Numbered from the stretch's first letter, positions 21,895-33,018 are shown. The stretch is 64,000 nt of DNA from Seminavis robusta (GCA_903772945.1 CAICTM010000268.1:1-64000); one strand, 5' to 3'. Program-made: numbers and translations. The notes: a model not told the origin generated them from the sequence alone.

Positions 21895-23275
21895 CACAGA
21901 CAGGTTCGCCCTGCTCAACTGCGACGAGTTGCTCGGTGGGACGAAAACCAATCTCTGGGTTTTGGTTTGTGTAACCAAAACCTTTTCAACCAAACCAAAG
22001 GTTTTGGTTTGTGCAACCAATACCATACCTCATCCAGAGTTTTCGTTCATGAAACAAACGTACCACCATACCGGTACCTGGAAGGCGAGGTTACCAGGCA
22101 CAGATCCTAGAGCTCTGCATAGCTCTGCTATTGATCGAGAAGGTGTCTATCTAATGAAATGGGTATGGTCTATTTGGTTGGTAATCAATGTTCTACATCT
22201 AACTAATTGAGTTACATCTATCTTATCCTCCACGACCAACTTGTGCATACAGAAAATGGGTACCGACACAGGAATCACCACCAAATCACTAGGAAATATC
22301 ACTGGAGGGATGAATCCAATAGGAGGATCCATTCTTGTGTGTTGTCGTGTAGCCTCCTCTTGTTGCCTTTCAATGACTCGACGACGATCTGTTGAGACTA
22401 TCGGTAGGGCTGGAGTTAACAGAGCCTCCGTAGCGGGATCCTCTCCTCTTGTTATCCGGAGCAGCAATGGATCGTTCGTTCAAAAAAGGACTCCTCGACA
22501 ATGGTAATTCCACGGCCGTCAGCAGTAAGAGAACAGAAAGTAAGACATAGATATGGTTTTCTCTTCTATTCTGATACTGCAGACAACCAGAGACTTACTC
22601 TTGCTTTTCAAATTGCACCAACTTGGCCGTCATGGGGCGAGAACTGACTGCCATCCCATGGTCCACAGGATTCAATGAGGGATGGCTTTCGCTTCTGTAC
22701 CAGAGTCAACCAGCTTGAGTGAGGCTTGGATAACAGAGATAATAGAGATGCGATCGATCGATTCGAATAATTAAAACAACTCACCTGTTGACGGCCGAGC
22801 TTTGAATTCTCTCCTGATTACCATAGAAATTCAATGAGGGAGAGAAGTCAGCGCTGTACCTTCAATCAACACTCTTGATAATAGGCTTACCTCATTGCGA
22901 TCGCTTGATCGATCCGCCGCAACTCCAGTCATTGTTGTCGGCCAAGCTTGGACTTCTCTCCTGTTTACCATAGGAATTCAATGAGGGACAGAAGTCAGTG
23001 CTACACCTTCAATAATAACACACTTGATAATTACTTACCCGTAATAGTAGTAGTAGTAGCAGTACCGGTAGTGATCGGCCGCTCCTCCACCATTGTGTAC
23101 AGCTCGTAGCTGTTGTTGTTGTGTTTTGGTGGATTTGTGTGGCACCAGATTTGATTCAAAAATGAGGTGCGAGCCAGGACAAGCAACGCACGATTAGTCG
23201 AACCAAAAGTACATTAGAGTTAGGTGTTTCAGTTGAACGTTATCTGTCCGTTTGAGCAGGGCGAACCTGTCTGTG
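21895..23275. mobile_element. DNA transposon-like insertion with 24-bp perfect terminal inverted repeats
   Basis: The left end (21895-21918) and right end (23252-23275) are perfect inverted repeats of 24 bases, reading CACAGACAGGTTCGCCCTGC plus TCAA from the left. TA dinucleotides lie 3-4 bases outside both ends (21890 and 23279), compatible with a TA target duplication but not proof of it. No transposase frame is visible, so it is non-autonomous. Inside are a GGTTTTGGTTTG-rich palindromic stretch (about 21958-22020) and three tandem copies of a 150-bp unit. It sits within the coding sequence of the propeller-like gene. Confidence 0.75.
22670..23040. repeat. three tandem ~150-bp units inside the transposon
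   Basis: The phrase attcaatgaggg recurs at 22670, 22829 and 22976, with similar flanks (cataggaattcaatgaggga, agaagtcag-gct-, cttgataat). Spacings are 159 and 147 bp. Read on the minus strand, the two later units each contain an AACAG or ATCAG acceptor-like end before GAGAGAA and a GTAAGC or GTGAGT donor-like site, so they look like duplicated exon-intron modules. Confidence 0.65.
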
Positions 23276-24227
23276 TTCTAATCTGTACTGAGTGCCCCAA
23301 CTCTGCATCAAAAATTTCTCCATACAGTCCAGAGAGAATCCCTATACCACTAAATCTATATTCCTCACGCTCCCAATCATTGCCGTTCCAGAAGTAGCTT
23401 GTTGCAAAGCCCACATGACGTAGAGTTGGGCTAGAATGAAACAGAGCCCCAATTGCAATTTTGTCTCCATCTGCTGACAGAGAAATGGCAGAACCAAACA
23501 AAATAATTGGCGAGCCATTCAACTCAACACCTTGAATGGTACTGCCTCTTTGCAGCCATATCTCTGTGCTTGTGTCGTATTGGAACACTTTAACAAGGCT
23601 AACAAAAGTAGAGCTGACAGCAACAATGCTGCCATCCCTTGATATTGCAACCGTACGACCAGGGCCATTTAGATCAAAACCTGTCAAGTCTTGTCCTTTC
23701 TGTGTCCATCCATTGGCAGCGTTCTCATAGACACGAGCAGTGTCAGTGAAATCTTCATGGACCACTATTGTTGTCCCTGTCTCGTCAATGGCCACAGACC
23801 ATCCAAATCGTCCATCAGTATCTCCCACAAGATTTCCTCCAAATTGGACATATCCGCTGATGGGAACCAACCGACGATGCTCCGCGTTGAAGTCAATCAT
23901 GTGCAGTGCATACTTTTGGGGCTCACTGGTTGTACCAGTACCGTGCACTGACTTGAAGAGAATGGGTGCGATGACACGCAGCATGATATTGAAAGTCGAC
24001 AACATGGTTGATTCCACAAAAGATTCAATTCAACAGATGAGGAGACTCAATGGAGAGGAGGCAAAGCTTATTCCATAAGCTTTTCTGATCTGAGCCTTGT
24101 GGGGATCGAATGAAACTCGAGGGTTAGCGACGACAAGCATGCAGCCGTTCAACGTAACTCAAATAGAAAGGTGCTCCATGGCGACCGCAGATCGATCCGA
24201 GTATCGAAAATAATGAACAAGCTAAAT

Positions 24228-24485
24228 GAAAGGGCCCGAAATCAGGATTTTAAGAATCCAATTAAATTGATCAATTCCAAACCTAAATATAAAACCGAAA
24301 CCAAAATATAAAACCGAAACCAAAATATAAAACCGAAACCTAATTATTATGGAAAATAACTAGTGAAATCAACCCGAAACCTAAATATAAAATCGAAACC
24401 TAAATATAAAACCGAAACCAAAATATAAAATCGAAACACAAGTATAGATCGGAATTTCGTGTAAATCGCCATTTCGGGCCCTTTC
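24228..24485. mobile_element. 258-bp MITE-like element with internal minisatellite
   Basis: The ends are perfect 15-bp inverted repeats: GAAAGGGCCCGAAAT at 24228-24242 and its complement at 24471-24485. The interior holds imperfect tandem copies of the 19-mer accgaaaccaaaatataaa. Flanks read ctaaat on the left and aataaat on the right, so a short AAT-like duplication is possible. No coding capacity is present. Confidence 0.7.
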
Positions 24486-26061
24486 AATAAATAAATAACT
24501 ATAAAGGGAATTACGTGAAAGGAACGTCACTATAGGTAACGTCCTCTTGTAGAAAGTGTGGAAAGGGACCCAAGGGTTCAGGGCGTGACGTAGGCATATG
24601 TACCAGCAAGTACTTAGGATGGGGATGAGCCGGAGGAATAGAGGGATCGAGCTTGGCGTGAAATGGCGCGTTGAAAGTGTTGTGCCAAGTGGGTAGATAG
24701 ATTGAGGGCGAGAGATTGGTGTGCCCAGCGTGAAGGTGTGTAGGGTTGGGTGTCGATGGAGTAGTTGGTGGGTGTGACTAAGTGTGTATCGGTGGTGGGG
24801 AGGATGGCAGTTGGGGCCGAAAGGAGTTGGGTGTAGGAGCGTGGGGAGTGGGTTGGTAGTTTGTCAGACCATGGGGGCTTCTGGTAGCAGGGGTTTAGAG
24901 TAAGGAACTTATCTGCGGAAGCCTGCGAGGGGTGCTTTCCTCCCCAGTCCAAGGCCACCCTATTACCGGTATCCACCTTGAACCTGCTTCGTTTCGTTTG
25001 TAGTCCAAAAGTTTGGTTTGTTTCATTTGATTTTCCCTTCCGTAACGTTCACTAGTTCTGGCTCAGTGCTTCAATGCATACAGATAAGTCCGCTCTTAGC
25101 CTCGCTACGAATGATCAATCTAGCCAGCTGGTTGGCTGCAATAGCTGGTCACGGTGGCGGCTCTTGATGTAAGGTACCGATAGCTAGCTAGATACATGTT
25201 CGTACCGCACCTTCCTCATACTCGTGGGCTTTAGGGCACCGCTCTCAAAGCAGTCAATCAGCTGAACTGGTTTACCTCGGCAGGTAAACTGCCTGAGTTC
25301 TCAACCCCTTTAATGCTATTTCCTATTTCCTATTTTCTATTTCCTATTTCCTATTCCGGTGAAGCCAAAGTATAAGGATAGAGATAGTCATAAGCCAACA
25401 AAACTGAACATTGATGGTTCAATACAAGTTAGGGGTAGGAATAAATCATTAATATTTAAGGTTAGTGCAATCAGCACAACAGCACAATAAGCCAGCAGGA
25501 GTTGTAAAGGTTAGAGTTACAATAAGGGAATGGCAGCTGGTAAATTATAGAGTAGCGGGCGGCAACACACGACGTAGTCGGGTGTTGTCGCCAGGGCTAG
25601 CTTAATAAAGAAGGTTGCAATGAGGGAATGAATGATACCGGGCGGCAACACACGACGTAGTCGGGTGTTGTCGCCAGGGCTGGCTTCAAAGATGGGTGCA
25701 ATCTCGAACATGATCCTCCTTCTTCTATCTGTCTTTCTGCCGAGGTATCGCAGCTCCGGCTGACTTAAATCTTTTCATCCGTGCCTGAATTCTGAAGGAA
25801 AGAAACGGCAAAATTTTGGCATCTCACCCCAATAAGGTGCTCGGTGCTCGTTGATCTGCATGCTTGGTATGGGGTTTAGAGGAGGGAAGTTGTTCTATTG
25901 CACGCTTTGCTGAGCTTGGTAAGAAGAGAAGAAGAATCATGTTGGAGGCTCGGCTATGATGGCTGGCTCACTGTTCAGCAATTCTTTGGTACATGTTGCT
26001 TTGCCTTTTGGAGGTTGATACCGTACGGTAGCATTGTTGGAAACAAGAACACCAGGAAACC
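24486..26061. other. gene-free repeat-rich region
   Basis: No gene is recognised here. The stretch contains a degenerate CTATTTC repeat (25316-25357), a duplicated hairpin unit (25556-25681, listed separately) and AT-rich filler. The last 200 bases are the upstream flank of the SLC4-type gene. A minus-strand frame at 24614-24976 has unbiased composition and no start context, and I do not accept it. Confidence 0.55.
25556..25681. repeat. 83-bp tandem unit with a conserved 43-bp hairpin core
   Basis: Two identical 43-base cores lie at 25556-25598 and 25639-25681, while the spacer between them has diverged. Each core contains ggcaacac followed by gtgttgtc around cgac-gta-gtcg, so it can fold as a stem with a small inner stem. 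Identity of the cores next to a drifted spacer suggests conservation or recent copying of the core. Confidence 0.8.
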
Positions 26062-27918
26062 ATGGCGGATAGCAGCAACACTGATGATCAGCCGTATGCT
26101 CTGTTCCAGCAAGAGCATCAGGGTGTCATTCAACCCAAACGTCGCAATCCCAAGACATTGGAGTCTCAACGATCTTGGTTGGAAAAGAATTCTCCTGCCT
26201 TTGAGATTCCTCAGGCGCTCCAGAGCCATGACAGCGAAAACAAATGCATGGGGGGAGTCCTCAATGACTACAAGAAGCGTTGGCCGCACTGGTTGACATC
26301 GGACTGGATGGATGGGTTGACTTGGAAGACCAAATCGGCGTCGCTCTTCATGTTTTGTGCCACGGTCACATCGACCGTGGCCTTGGGCGATGTGGCGGCG
26401 CGAGAAACAAATGGCCGTGTCGGCATTACCGAGTACCTGATGCTCCAAGGTGTGGCGGGGGTTGGTCATTCCCTCTTTGCGGCTTGTCCTCTTGCCATTC
26501 TGCGACCTACTGGACCCATTACGGCTTTCATGACGGATCTCTACGCGTTGGCAGAGCGCATGGACTCGATCAACTATTATTCTCTCTTATCCTGGGTGGG
26601 ATTCTTTGTCGGTTTTTATCTCATTCTCATTGCCGCTTTTGGATGGTCCAAGTACATTGTGCTTTGTACACGGTTTCTGCATGATATCTATGCCGTCTTT
26701 GTCTGTACCATTTACATTAGTGATGGAATCATTGGTGTTGTGGAACGCTTCGACAATGTAAGCAATGGGGGGGGGGGGGGGCGGAAGCTCCACACAATTA
26801 GTTGGGTCCTCACTTACGCGTTGTTTCTCATTCAACCTGCTGCTGCGGTACCACAGGTTGAGTGGGCATCAGCCTTCTTTGCTTTTTATCTCGCACTCTT
26901 CTGTATCATCTTTTCACTTGGTTTCTACTACGTGGATCGGTCCACCATTCTCAATCAAAGGTGGCGTCATACTATTGCAGATTATGCCGTCCCATTGGCA
27001 GTGGTGCTTTGTGTTACCATTAGCTATTCTGTCAAGGACCATGTCGAAGTAGACCGCATCTCCATGCCACGAAACTTTGAACCAACCTATCAAGATGAGT
27101 ACACTGGCGAACGGCGGAGTTGGTATCAGGGACTGGCAGCCGACGATGGGTCGTCCCTGTGGGTGACAATGCTGGTATCCCTGATTGCAGCCATCCCCAT
27201 TGTCGCCCTCTTTTACATTGATCATCTCTTTTCCTGTATCTTGGGGCAAAAGCCCGAGCTGGGGTTGCAAAAGGGCGAATACTACCATTCCTCCATGTTT
27301 ATCACCGGAGTTTGCAACCTGATTCTACCCATGTTTGGATTGCCCTTTGTCACGGCGTCTCTCCCGCACTCGCCACAATTCACCAAAGCTCTCACAGACT
27401 ACGACAAGTCCGAAACACCGTGGAAAGTTATCAAAGTCCATGAATCACGTGTGGCGCCCATGGTGGTGTACATGCTGTGCTTTGGCGGCCTCCTGGTGCC
27501 TGCAGTCCTCGAAAAGTGCCCCTTGGGAGTAGTGAATGGCATTCTGACCTTTGTTGGTCTTCAGGGCATACTTCCCGGGACGGGAAACCAACTCATTGAT
27601 CGGTGCGTTCTGTTGCTGACTGCGCCGTCCGAGTTTGTAACACGGGACAAGAATCAAAATGGCTACATGGAGCTGCCATGGAAACGTATCCATCTCTACA
27701 CCGCCGTGCAACTTGCATGCTTGGCGGCTTGTTGGGGTTGGCGTTTTACGGGTCCCCTGGCGATTGCCTTTCCGCTTGTGGTGGTGGCCTTTGTGCCTCT
27801 TCGGTTGGTGGTATTGCCCAAGATCTTTTCCGAGGAAGAGCTAAGGCTTCTGGACTCGGAAGGGGATCAATCCGCATCGGTTTTGCGGCCCGAAAGCAAG
27901 GAACAAGAATTGGTCTAG
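26062..27918 (+). CDS. SLC4-type anion (bicarbonate/borate) transporter
   Basis: This single-exon gene encodes 618 residues. The ATG at 26062 has good context (AAACCATGG). A hydrophilic N-terminus of about 85 residues precedes the membrane domain, which opens with FMFCATVTSTVALGDVAA. ITEYLMLQG and LAILRPTGPITAFMTDLY follow, the signature of the SLC4/BOR family. Around 11-13 hydrophobic helices are apparent. The large cytosolic N-domain of animal SLC4 proteins is absent, as in plant BOR1. In diatoms SLC4 proteins import bicarbonate for carbon concentration, and plant relatives export borate. Sequence alone does not choose between them. A 15-base G run (26766-26780) encodes five glycines in a loop and is a likely spot for indel errors. 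Confidence 0.9.
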   Translation: MADSSNTDDQPYALFQQEHQGVIQPKRRNPKTLESQRSWLEKNSPAFEIPQALQSHDSENKCMGGVLNDYKKRWPHWLTSDWMDGLTWKTKSASLFMFCATVTSTVALGDVAARETNGRVGITEYLMLQGVAGVGHSLFAACPLAILRPTGPITAFMTDLYALAERMDSINYYSLLSWVGFFVGFYLILIAAFGWSKYIVLCTRFLHDIYAVFVCTIYISDGIIGVVERFDNVSNGGGGGRKLHTISWVLTYALFLIQPAAAVPQVEWASAFFAFYLALFCIIFSLGFYYVDRSTILNQRWRHTIADYAVPLAVVLCVTISYSVKDHVEVDRISMPRNFEPTYQDEYTGERRSWYQGLAADDGSSLWVTMLVSLIAAIPIVALFYIDHLFSCILGQKPELGLQKGEYYHSSMFITGVCNLILPMFGLPFVTASLPHSPQFTKALTDYDKSETPWKVIKVHESRVAPMVVYMLCFGGLLVPAVLEKCPLGVVNGILTFVGLQGILPGTGNQLIDRCVLLLTAPSEFVTRDKNQNGYMELPWKRIHLYTAVQLACLAACWGWRFTGPLAIAFPLVVVAFVPLRLVVLPKIFSEEELRLLDSEGDQSASVLRPESKEQELV

Positions 27919-29081
27919 CTAACCATGCGATCGGGCAGAAGATTGATGTATTCATGTTTTGACCCTTATCCATTGGATGTCATGCCAAGCCAATCTTGGT
28001 TTGTCTCCGGACGTTTGGTCTTGGGCTACGTTGGCTGCGACGAAGTTACTCTCTGCCCCTTGCAACCTAGTCTGATGGCACTGTGTCGTGTGTTATGTGG
28101 CAACAACCGGCACGGTCAGCGAGCAGGTCATGTCTTCTGAGATAGAAGCCACTACAACTTGCTTAGTCTGCGTGCACAATGAACCCACAGTTTAGTCCTC
28201 CTTGTATTGGGTCATGCTGCATGCACTCAAGTAGATGCGATCAAAGCACTAAAACAACTATAGAATTTATGTCCTACAATGGTCTAGCTTGACCTTTTTT
28301 CGCGGCGGTTCTTCAACCTCTGATGAAAGCTCACACTCGAGGGAATCATCAAGATTGTTACGTTTTCGGGTTGGAGCCCCGCAAGCAGCAACCTTGTAAG
28401 CAGCAGTTACTCATCTTGCGGTCCTATTGTTGAAAGCTTGTGAAAGTTTGAAACGAGGAGAGATATCTGCAGAGAAGTCTTTTTGTGAACTCTCCACGAG
28501 TAGGTGTCATATCTCGACTTTCGGAGCATAATTAATCGCTGAAAGAACTGGTGGTTATTAACGGATACTTTCTATCTCTCGATCATGCCCATGGGGGTGC
28601 CCTGTATCTCTCGATCATGCCCCTGGGGGTGCCCTGGGGACCCACATGGGTGTGATGGAGACTTGATCCAGATCATGATGTAGTTCCTCTGGAGTTGGGT
28701 TATTCTCGCTTTAGAAGGATAGTTTTGGTAATGACTCGATCCTGATTTGGGTTGTTCTTTGGGTTGTCCAGCCAGCTATTTGTTGTGGTGGCCGTCGTCG
28801 ATGTGCTTTGTTCATTGCGGGCCATTGTCGAAGAGATTAATAAAAAATGGATCTCAAACGTGGGTGGGTGGCCAGATTGAGGCCGGCCGGATCAGTCGTG
28901 GCTTGAGAATGATTGGCCAAAAAGCGATCACAAATTCAAAAAGCAAGCAACTCAACACCCACCACAACAGCATTCAGCATAAGAAAGCACGGGACCGCCA
29001 GACACAACCCCGCACGCTGCAGTCTTTGGCGGTGCCAGAGTTGGGAGTAAATCAGTTTCCTCCCTGGCCGACGGCCCAGCC
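27919..29081. other. intergenic region with a 32-bp tandem duplication
   Basis: No gene is recognised. Two 32-base copies (tatctctcgatcatgccc onward) lie at 28573-28604 and 28605-28636 and differ at one base. The downstream part serves as upstream flank of the YbjN-domain gene. Confidence 0.6.
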
Positions 29082-29987
29082 ATGTGGGAGCCAATACCAA
29101 TGACAAAGCAAGCAGAAATCGAGTACGATGGAGGCCTTGACATGTGGGAACCAATCGCATTAGAAGCACCCGCCAAGCCAGTTATTGGTGAATCGAGAGC
29201 CCCACCCTCCGAATCTGAGACAGGAGAAGCACCCAAAGAAATGTCGGATCCTCTGGTGGACGCCGTATCGAGTGAGACGGATTCGGAACCCACAACCGAA
29301 GACTCCGACCCGCCCAAGGAAAAAGGAAAAACAACCGAGCCGACAGAAAGCTGCACCGATGAAGACGAGGACACGCGGGAGCCAATCTCTAACGAACCAG
29401 TGTTTCCCAATCCAGAGCAAGCAGTAGAATCGCCGACCGGGACGGGGCTTTTGGAAACAATCAAAACAGTCATGACCCCACTCGGCTACCAATACAACTC
29501 TCCAGAGGAAGGCAATGATCCGAGGCTGGATTACATTGTCAAAACATGCGGCGTCACGCGTCAAGTGATGTTGTTTGTGAACGAGGAAACGAACGTATTC
29601 CAATACTACATGGGTCTTCCGGTTTATGTTCCGGAAGACAAACGCAACGATGTGGCCGTTTACTTGACGTACGTGAACTACGATACGTATATGGGAAGCT
29701 TTGAAATGAACATGGACGATGGGGAGATTCGATTCAAGAACTATTACAAACTGGCGGAAGGCGACGGGCTTTCCACCGAAATGGTACAAGAAGTGTTCGA
29801 TTCTTCCGAGGAGAGGATGGAAACTTTCTTCCCAGGGCTGATGGCAATCTTGTACACAGGGAAGGACCCTCAAGAGGCGTTCAATGATTGCTTTGAAACA
29901 GGGGACGAGGCAGAAGAGGAGTGGGGCGACGAAGGAGGAGCGGACGACGGAGAAGTTGAAGAGGACCACACCCGACTTGCTCAGTAG
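29082..29987 (+). CDS. YbjN-domain protein
   Basis: This gene encodes 301 residues from an ATG at 29082. Residues 1-125 are acidic, Pro/Ser/Glu-rich and disordered, and contain two copies of MWEPI (residues 1 and about 21). Residues about 130-265 match the YbjN / type III secretion chaperone-like fold: VFQYYMGLPVYVPEDKRNDV, then YLTYVNYDTYMGSFEMNMDD, GEIRFKNYY and a C-terminal helix FFPGLMAILYTGKDPQEAF. The domain is widespread in bacteria and algae, and its role is poorly defined. The end is again acidic. No targeting signal is clear. Confidence 0.78.
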   Translation: MWEPIPMTKQAEIEYDGGLDMWEPIALEAPAKPVIGESRAPPSESETGEAPKEMSDPLVDAVSSETDSEPTTEDSDPPKEKGKTTEPTESCTDEDEDTREPISNEPVFPNPEQAVESPTGTGLLETIKTVMTPLGYQYNSPEEGNDPRLDYIVKTCGVTRQVMLFVNEETNVFQYYMGLPVYVPEDKRNDVAVYLTYVNYDTYMGSFEMNMDDGEIRFKNYYKLAEGDGLSTEMVQEVFDSSEERMETFFPGLMAILYTGKDPQEAFNDCFETGDEAEEEWGDEGGADDGEVEEDHTRLAQ

Positions 29988-30546
29988 CTCAACTGGAATA
30001 AGATAGACAAAGGTCAACAAGCATAAGATAGACAAAGGACAGGCACTGTTGCCGGTACCGGTGTGCTAGTAACAAGTTGCACGAGACTTTGTCACCATAC
30101 GCACGCAGCGTAAAACGAGGTTAATGGGGAGAGTTACAATATGGGTTAGAGAGGATGGGGACAGAGAGGGGAGGGCACGAACGAGGTGATCAATTTTGTG
30201 CATTCACGTACCATTACTGGTACCGTACCGGTACCGTACCGTTATACCGGTGCCATACCAGTATCCAGTGGGAATGAATGACATTTGAGGAGAAATCTGA
30301 GATTTAAAGAATGAAAAAGTAGGTGTTCTGACGTTCTGACTGAGTTACTCGTGAGTCGTGTCCATTTCCACTCCCACCGATGCCCGACGCAAAACCTTTT
30401 GTCTTCGCTATGTTTGTTGGTTGTTGTTGCTTCTCGGCCATGTCATCATCACCGCCCCAAAAGAGTCGCTATCGTCACATTGAGTGGTTGTTGGGATAGT
30501 CCTGGTAGTTAGCCTTTACAGTTGGGCTGCGGTGGTATCGATCAAC
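29988..30546. other. intergenic region with GTACCG repeats
   Basis: No gene is seen. A dense block of GTACC/GGTAC palindromes (30218-30262) forms part of the intergenic motif family noted across the window. The rest is flank of the CRAL-TRIO-like gene. Confidence 0.55.
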
Positions 30547-31572
30547 ATGCCCGATCCAGTAGAAACTGCCGCGAGCGGTAACGAGAATGAAGCAACCTCT
30601 GGAGAGACGCTTTTGGAGGACGGGTTCGGCTCGGAAGAGACCCAACCCCGAACTTACGAGGCTCCACCGCATCAAGAACCGCAGCTGCCGCAGAAACTCT
30701 CTGATCCTCCCAGCCTTTGGCTCTCTGAAGAAGAACAAGATTGGGCTTTTGGCGTCAAGGATGCCATTGAAGGACTTCCCGATCTCGATAATCTGACAGA
30801 CTTTATGTATGCTAATTTGGCCATTGCCGGCAAAGGTGATATCGAATGGGCTGTGGAGAGAGCCTACAAATTGCAAGCCGTTAGGGAGGAATATAAAATT
30901 CGAGGCTCCTATGAGGAAGGTGTGAGAGCCATCCTGGAGTCCTTTCAACTTTATCCTGATTATCACATGGGGTTCAGTTTCAATCCACATGATGGAAATG
31001 TTGAATTGGTTATGGATTTTACCAAAATGGGCAAGAAAGCCTGGAGAAAACCAGAGAATGTGGCGGCTAAAATTAGGGGTTGCTACTATATCTGCCATGC
31101 CACATTTCCAAGTTTTGAATCCATTCGAGTTGGGAATGTCCACATATTCGAATGTGCAGGTAGGAAATTTCTTTTCGATTTTTCTGGCTGATCAAACATA
31201 AACTTTTGGCTCCTCCTTAATTTCTTTAATTCTCCTACAGGTTACGATTGGAAAATGGATATGGCAGACTTGAAAATGTTTGGCAAGATTTCAGATGAGA
31301 GTCACGGCTCCTTTCCTTCCCACATACAACAAACACGATTCTTCAACACCCCCTCCATGTTGAATATTGTGGTTTCCATGGCAAGGAGACTTGTTCCCGA
31401 TGAGCTTTCTGGTGGATGGAAAGTAGGCTGCCAATTTGCTGGAGGGAGATTGGACCAATTCTACATGCTCCCAGACAAAGCTGCCGCCTCTCAGAGGACC
31501 TATGCCAAACTATGCGAGGCGTTGAAAATCCGATACGAGTGCGAACGGAGGTTTTCTTTGGATGACGATTAG
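30547..31572 (+). CDS. CRAL-TRIO-like lipid-binding protein
   Basis: Exons are 30547-31159 and 31241-31572. The 81-nt intron (GTAGGA...CTACAG) is phase 1 and restores FECAGYDWK at the junction, giving 314 residues. The frame opens upstream with GTG and the first ATG is at 30547. After an acidic N-terminus comes a CRAL-TRIO_N-like helix bundle (FMYANLAIAGKGDIEWAVER). A CRAL-TRIO-like domain then begins at about 130: YYICHATFPSFESIRVGNVH, FECAGYDW, and RFFNTPSMLNIVVSMARRLV. This Sec14-like family binds lipids or hydrophobic ligands and is expanded in diatoms. The assignment is by pattern and spacing only. Without an intron the first frame would stop at 31191. Confidence 0.72.
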
Positions 31573-33018
31573 AGCCAGTTTAATAGGGTAGATACTGTCA
31601 GTGGACATTCACGAAAGTTGCGTCCCATTTTGCCGAGACAACAAAGGTGCGATTTGCCTTCTGAAGGAGGAAGCTGCGTCGTCCGTGTCCCTTGGGAGGT
31701 GGCAACTTCATAGCTAGATTTGTCGTTCTCCTGGGGTTGGAAAAGAGAAGGTAAAAGCAAAAACCATCATCTTTCTATCTAGGAAGAGTGTCAACTCATA
31801 TTCGGGTTGGCCTCCAGGGGCACCTCGACCCTTTGCCTTCATTATCGGCCAAATTGGACCATGTCATTCCATCTCCTGCTGCTTTCGCGACGGTGGCTTC
31901 CGCGACGAAAGGCTTTACATCGGACAAATCTAGTTCAGTTGCGAGACGGACAAGAAGGTCTCAATTGGCATCGTCTGTGCGGTAGTGGCTCGAAGTTAGC
32001 CTCTCGTAGCGTCGCGAGGCTGTTTGGCTGCTTGGCTGCTTCTCACGTTTAAAGAATGGACACAGAAGAGTTGTTGCGGAGAGACTCGACTCTGGTACGT
32101 GGTTCACAGCGGACGTAGCCAAGTATCGACAGTTCGATACCGGTACACCAGCGAATGCTTCTTTACACGGCAATCTTCACCTCAAAGGACGGAAACGTCG
32201 AGCAGTCAACATGCTCTCGCTCAAAGCAAATCTCGACGCTTGAGGCCCCCCTGCCAGGTGTTGCCCTATACTAGTAGAGGTTTGCACCAAAAACCTGCTT
32301 CCGTGCAAGGAACCAATTCCAGCGATGCGAATTGGCCCAGAGCGGCCGCAAGACCGAAAGCGCATCCTTGTCGTGTTTTGACACTTTGTGCGGACATCGA
32401 ACTCGAACTCGGCGTTCTTCAATACATCCGGGTCAACTGGCCAACGTTGCTCAAACGGTTTCTTGAGACCTGCAAATGGGAGACTGTGCTGATCTACAAC
32501 ACTGGTTATCGTATCTTCCCATCTCTTGAGAAAAAAGGCGAGCACTGGAATATCTACATTCCAGATCGTATCGGTCGCTGTCGCGAAAGAAGGATGCCGC
32601 GATATCAAAAAGGCAGTTCAAAGCATAACATGTACATTATTTCATCCCTTGACTCGACGGGCGTCTTCGAAGTGGTGACATGCTCCATACTGTAGTCTAC
32701 TCTGGGCCCAAAGGCCCCGAAAGACCAGCCCACGAGACCGGAACATGAATGCGTCGCGCTTATTGCGACCGTGCTATTAATACGTACAATACCAGACGGG
32801 CTCTCTTCCGTTGGATGTGCCGGTAGTCACCACAGTATCCACGATTGGCACTATCGATCCAAGAATTCTAAATTACACATGAGCGATACCATGGCGCATC
32901 ACTCCTTGCTTCCAACGCCCCTGAAGCTGAAGAATCCTTTCATTCCATCCAACACTACCGTATAAAGACTGCCTGCACAGGTGGTATCACTTTGTATTGA
33001 AACCAACGGGCCTAGAGT
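31573..33018. other. gene-poor stretch
   Basis: Frames on both strands (for example 32024-32695 plus and 32177-32608 minus) overlap each other, and neither encodes anything I recognise. The TACCGGTA word occurs at 32138. The final part is the upstream flank of the metzincin gene. A small unrecognised gene cannot be excluded. Confidence 0.45.

Larger units (their letters stand above)
21000..24005 (-). pseudogene. secreted propeller-like (FG-GAP-type) gene split by a transposon
   Basis: The 5' part begins at an ATG at 24005 (MLSTFNIMLRVIAPILF, a likely signal peptide) and runs to about 23276. It has repeats of the type FGWSVAIDETGTTI, RTVAISRDGSIVAV and SAISLSADGDKIAIGA. The 3' part resumes at about 21885 with SLSGDGNWFAVGIPG, continues to 21569, and after an intron (21568-21478, 91 nt) runs from 21477 to a stop at 21000 (GSDLIGDEHDDLFG). 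Such repeats form beta-propellers like FG-GAP or integrin-alpha units and are common in secreted diatom proteins. A 1.38-kb element lies between the parts, and from the 5' part the frame now runs into it and stops. The gene is probably inactive, unless the insert is spliced out. Confidence 0.75.

Noticed and set aside
24291-24440. Possible CRISPR-like array
   Set aside because: The 19-bp units are contiguous, imperfect and without unique spacers. This is a minisatellite inside an inverted-repeat element in a eukaryotic genome.
24614-24976. 120-codon minus-strand frame
   Set aside because: Composition is unbiased Ser/Thr/Pro-rich, with no domain and no conserved feature. It is probably a chance frame.
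26765-26785. G run as a frameshift in the SLC4-type gene
   Set aside because: The frame and the transporter motifs continue on both sides, so the run is accepted as a polyglycine loop, though its exact length may be wrong.
31961-32695. Overlapping frames on both strands
   Set aside because: Neither has recognisable motifs, splice logic or clear start context. Left as unassigned DNA.
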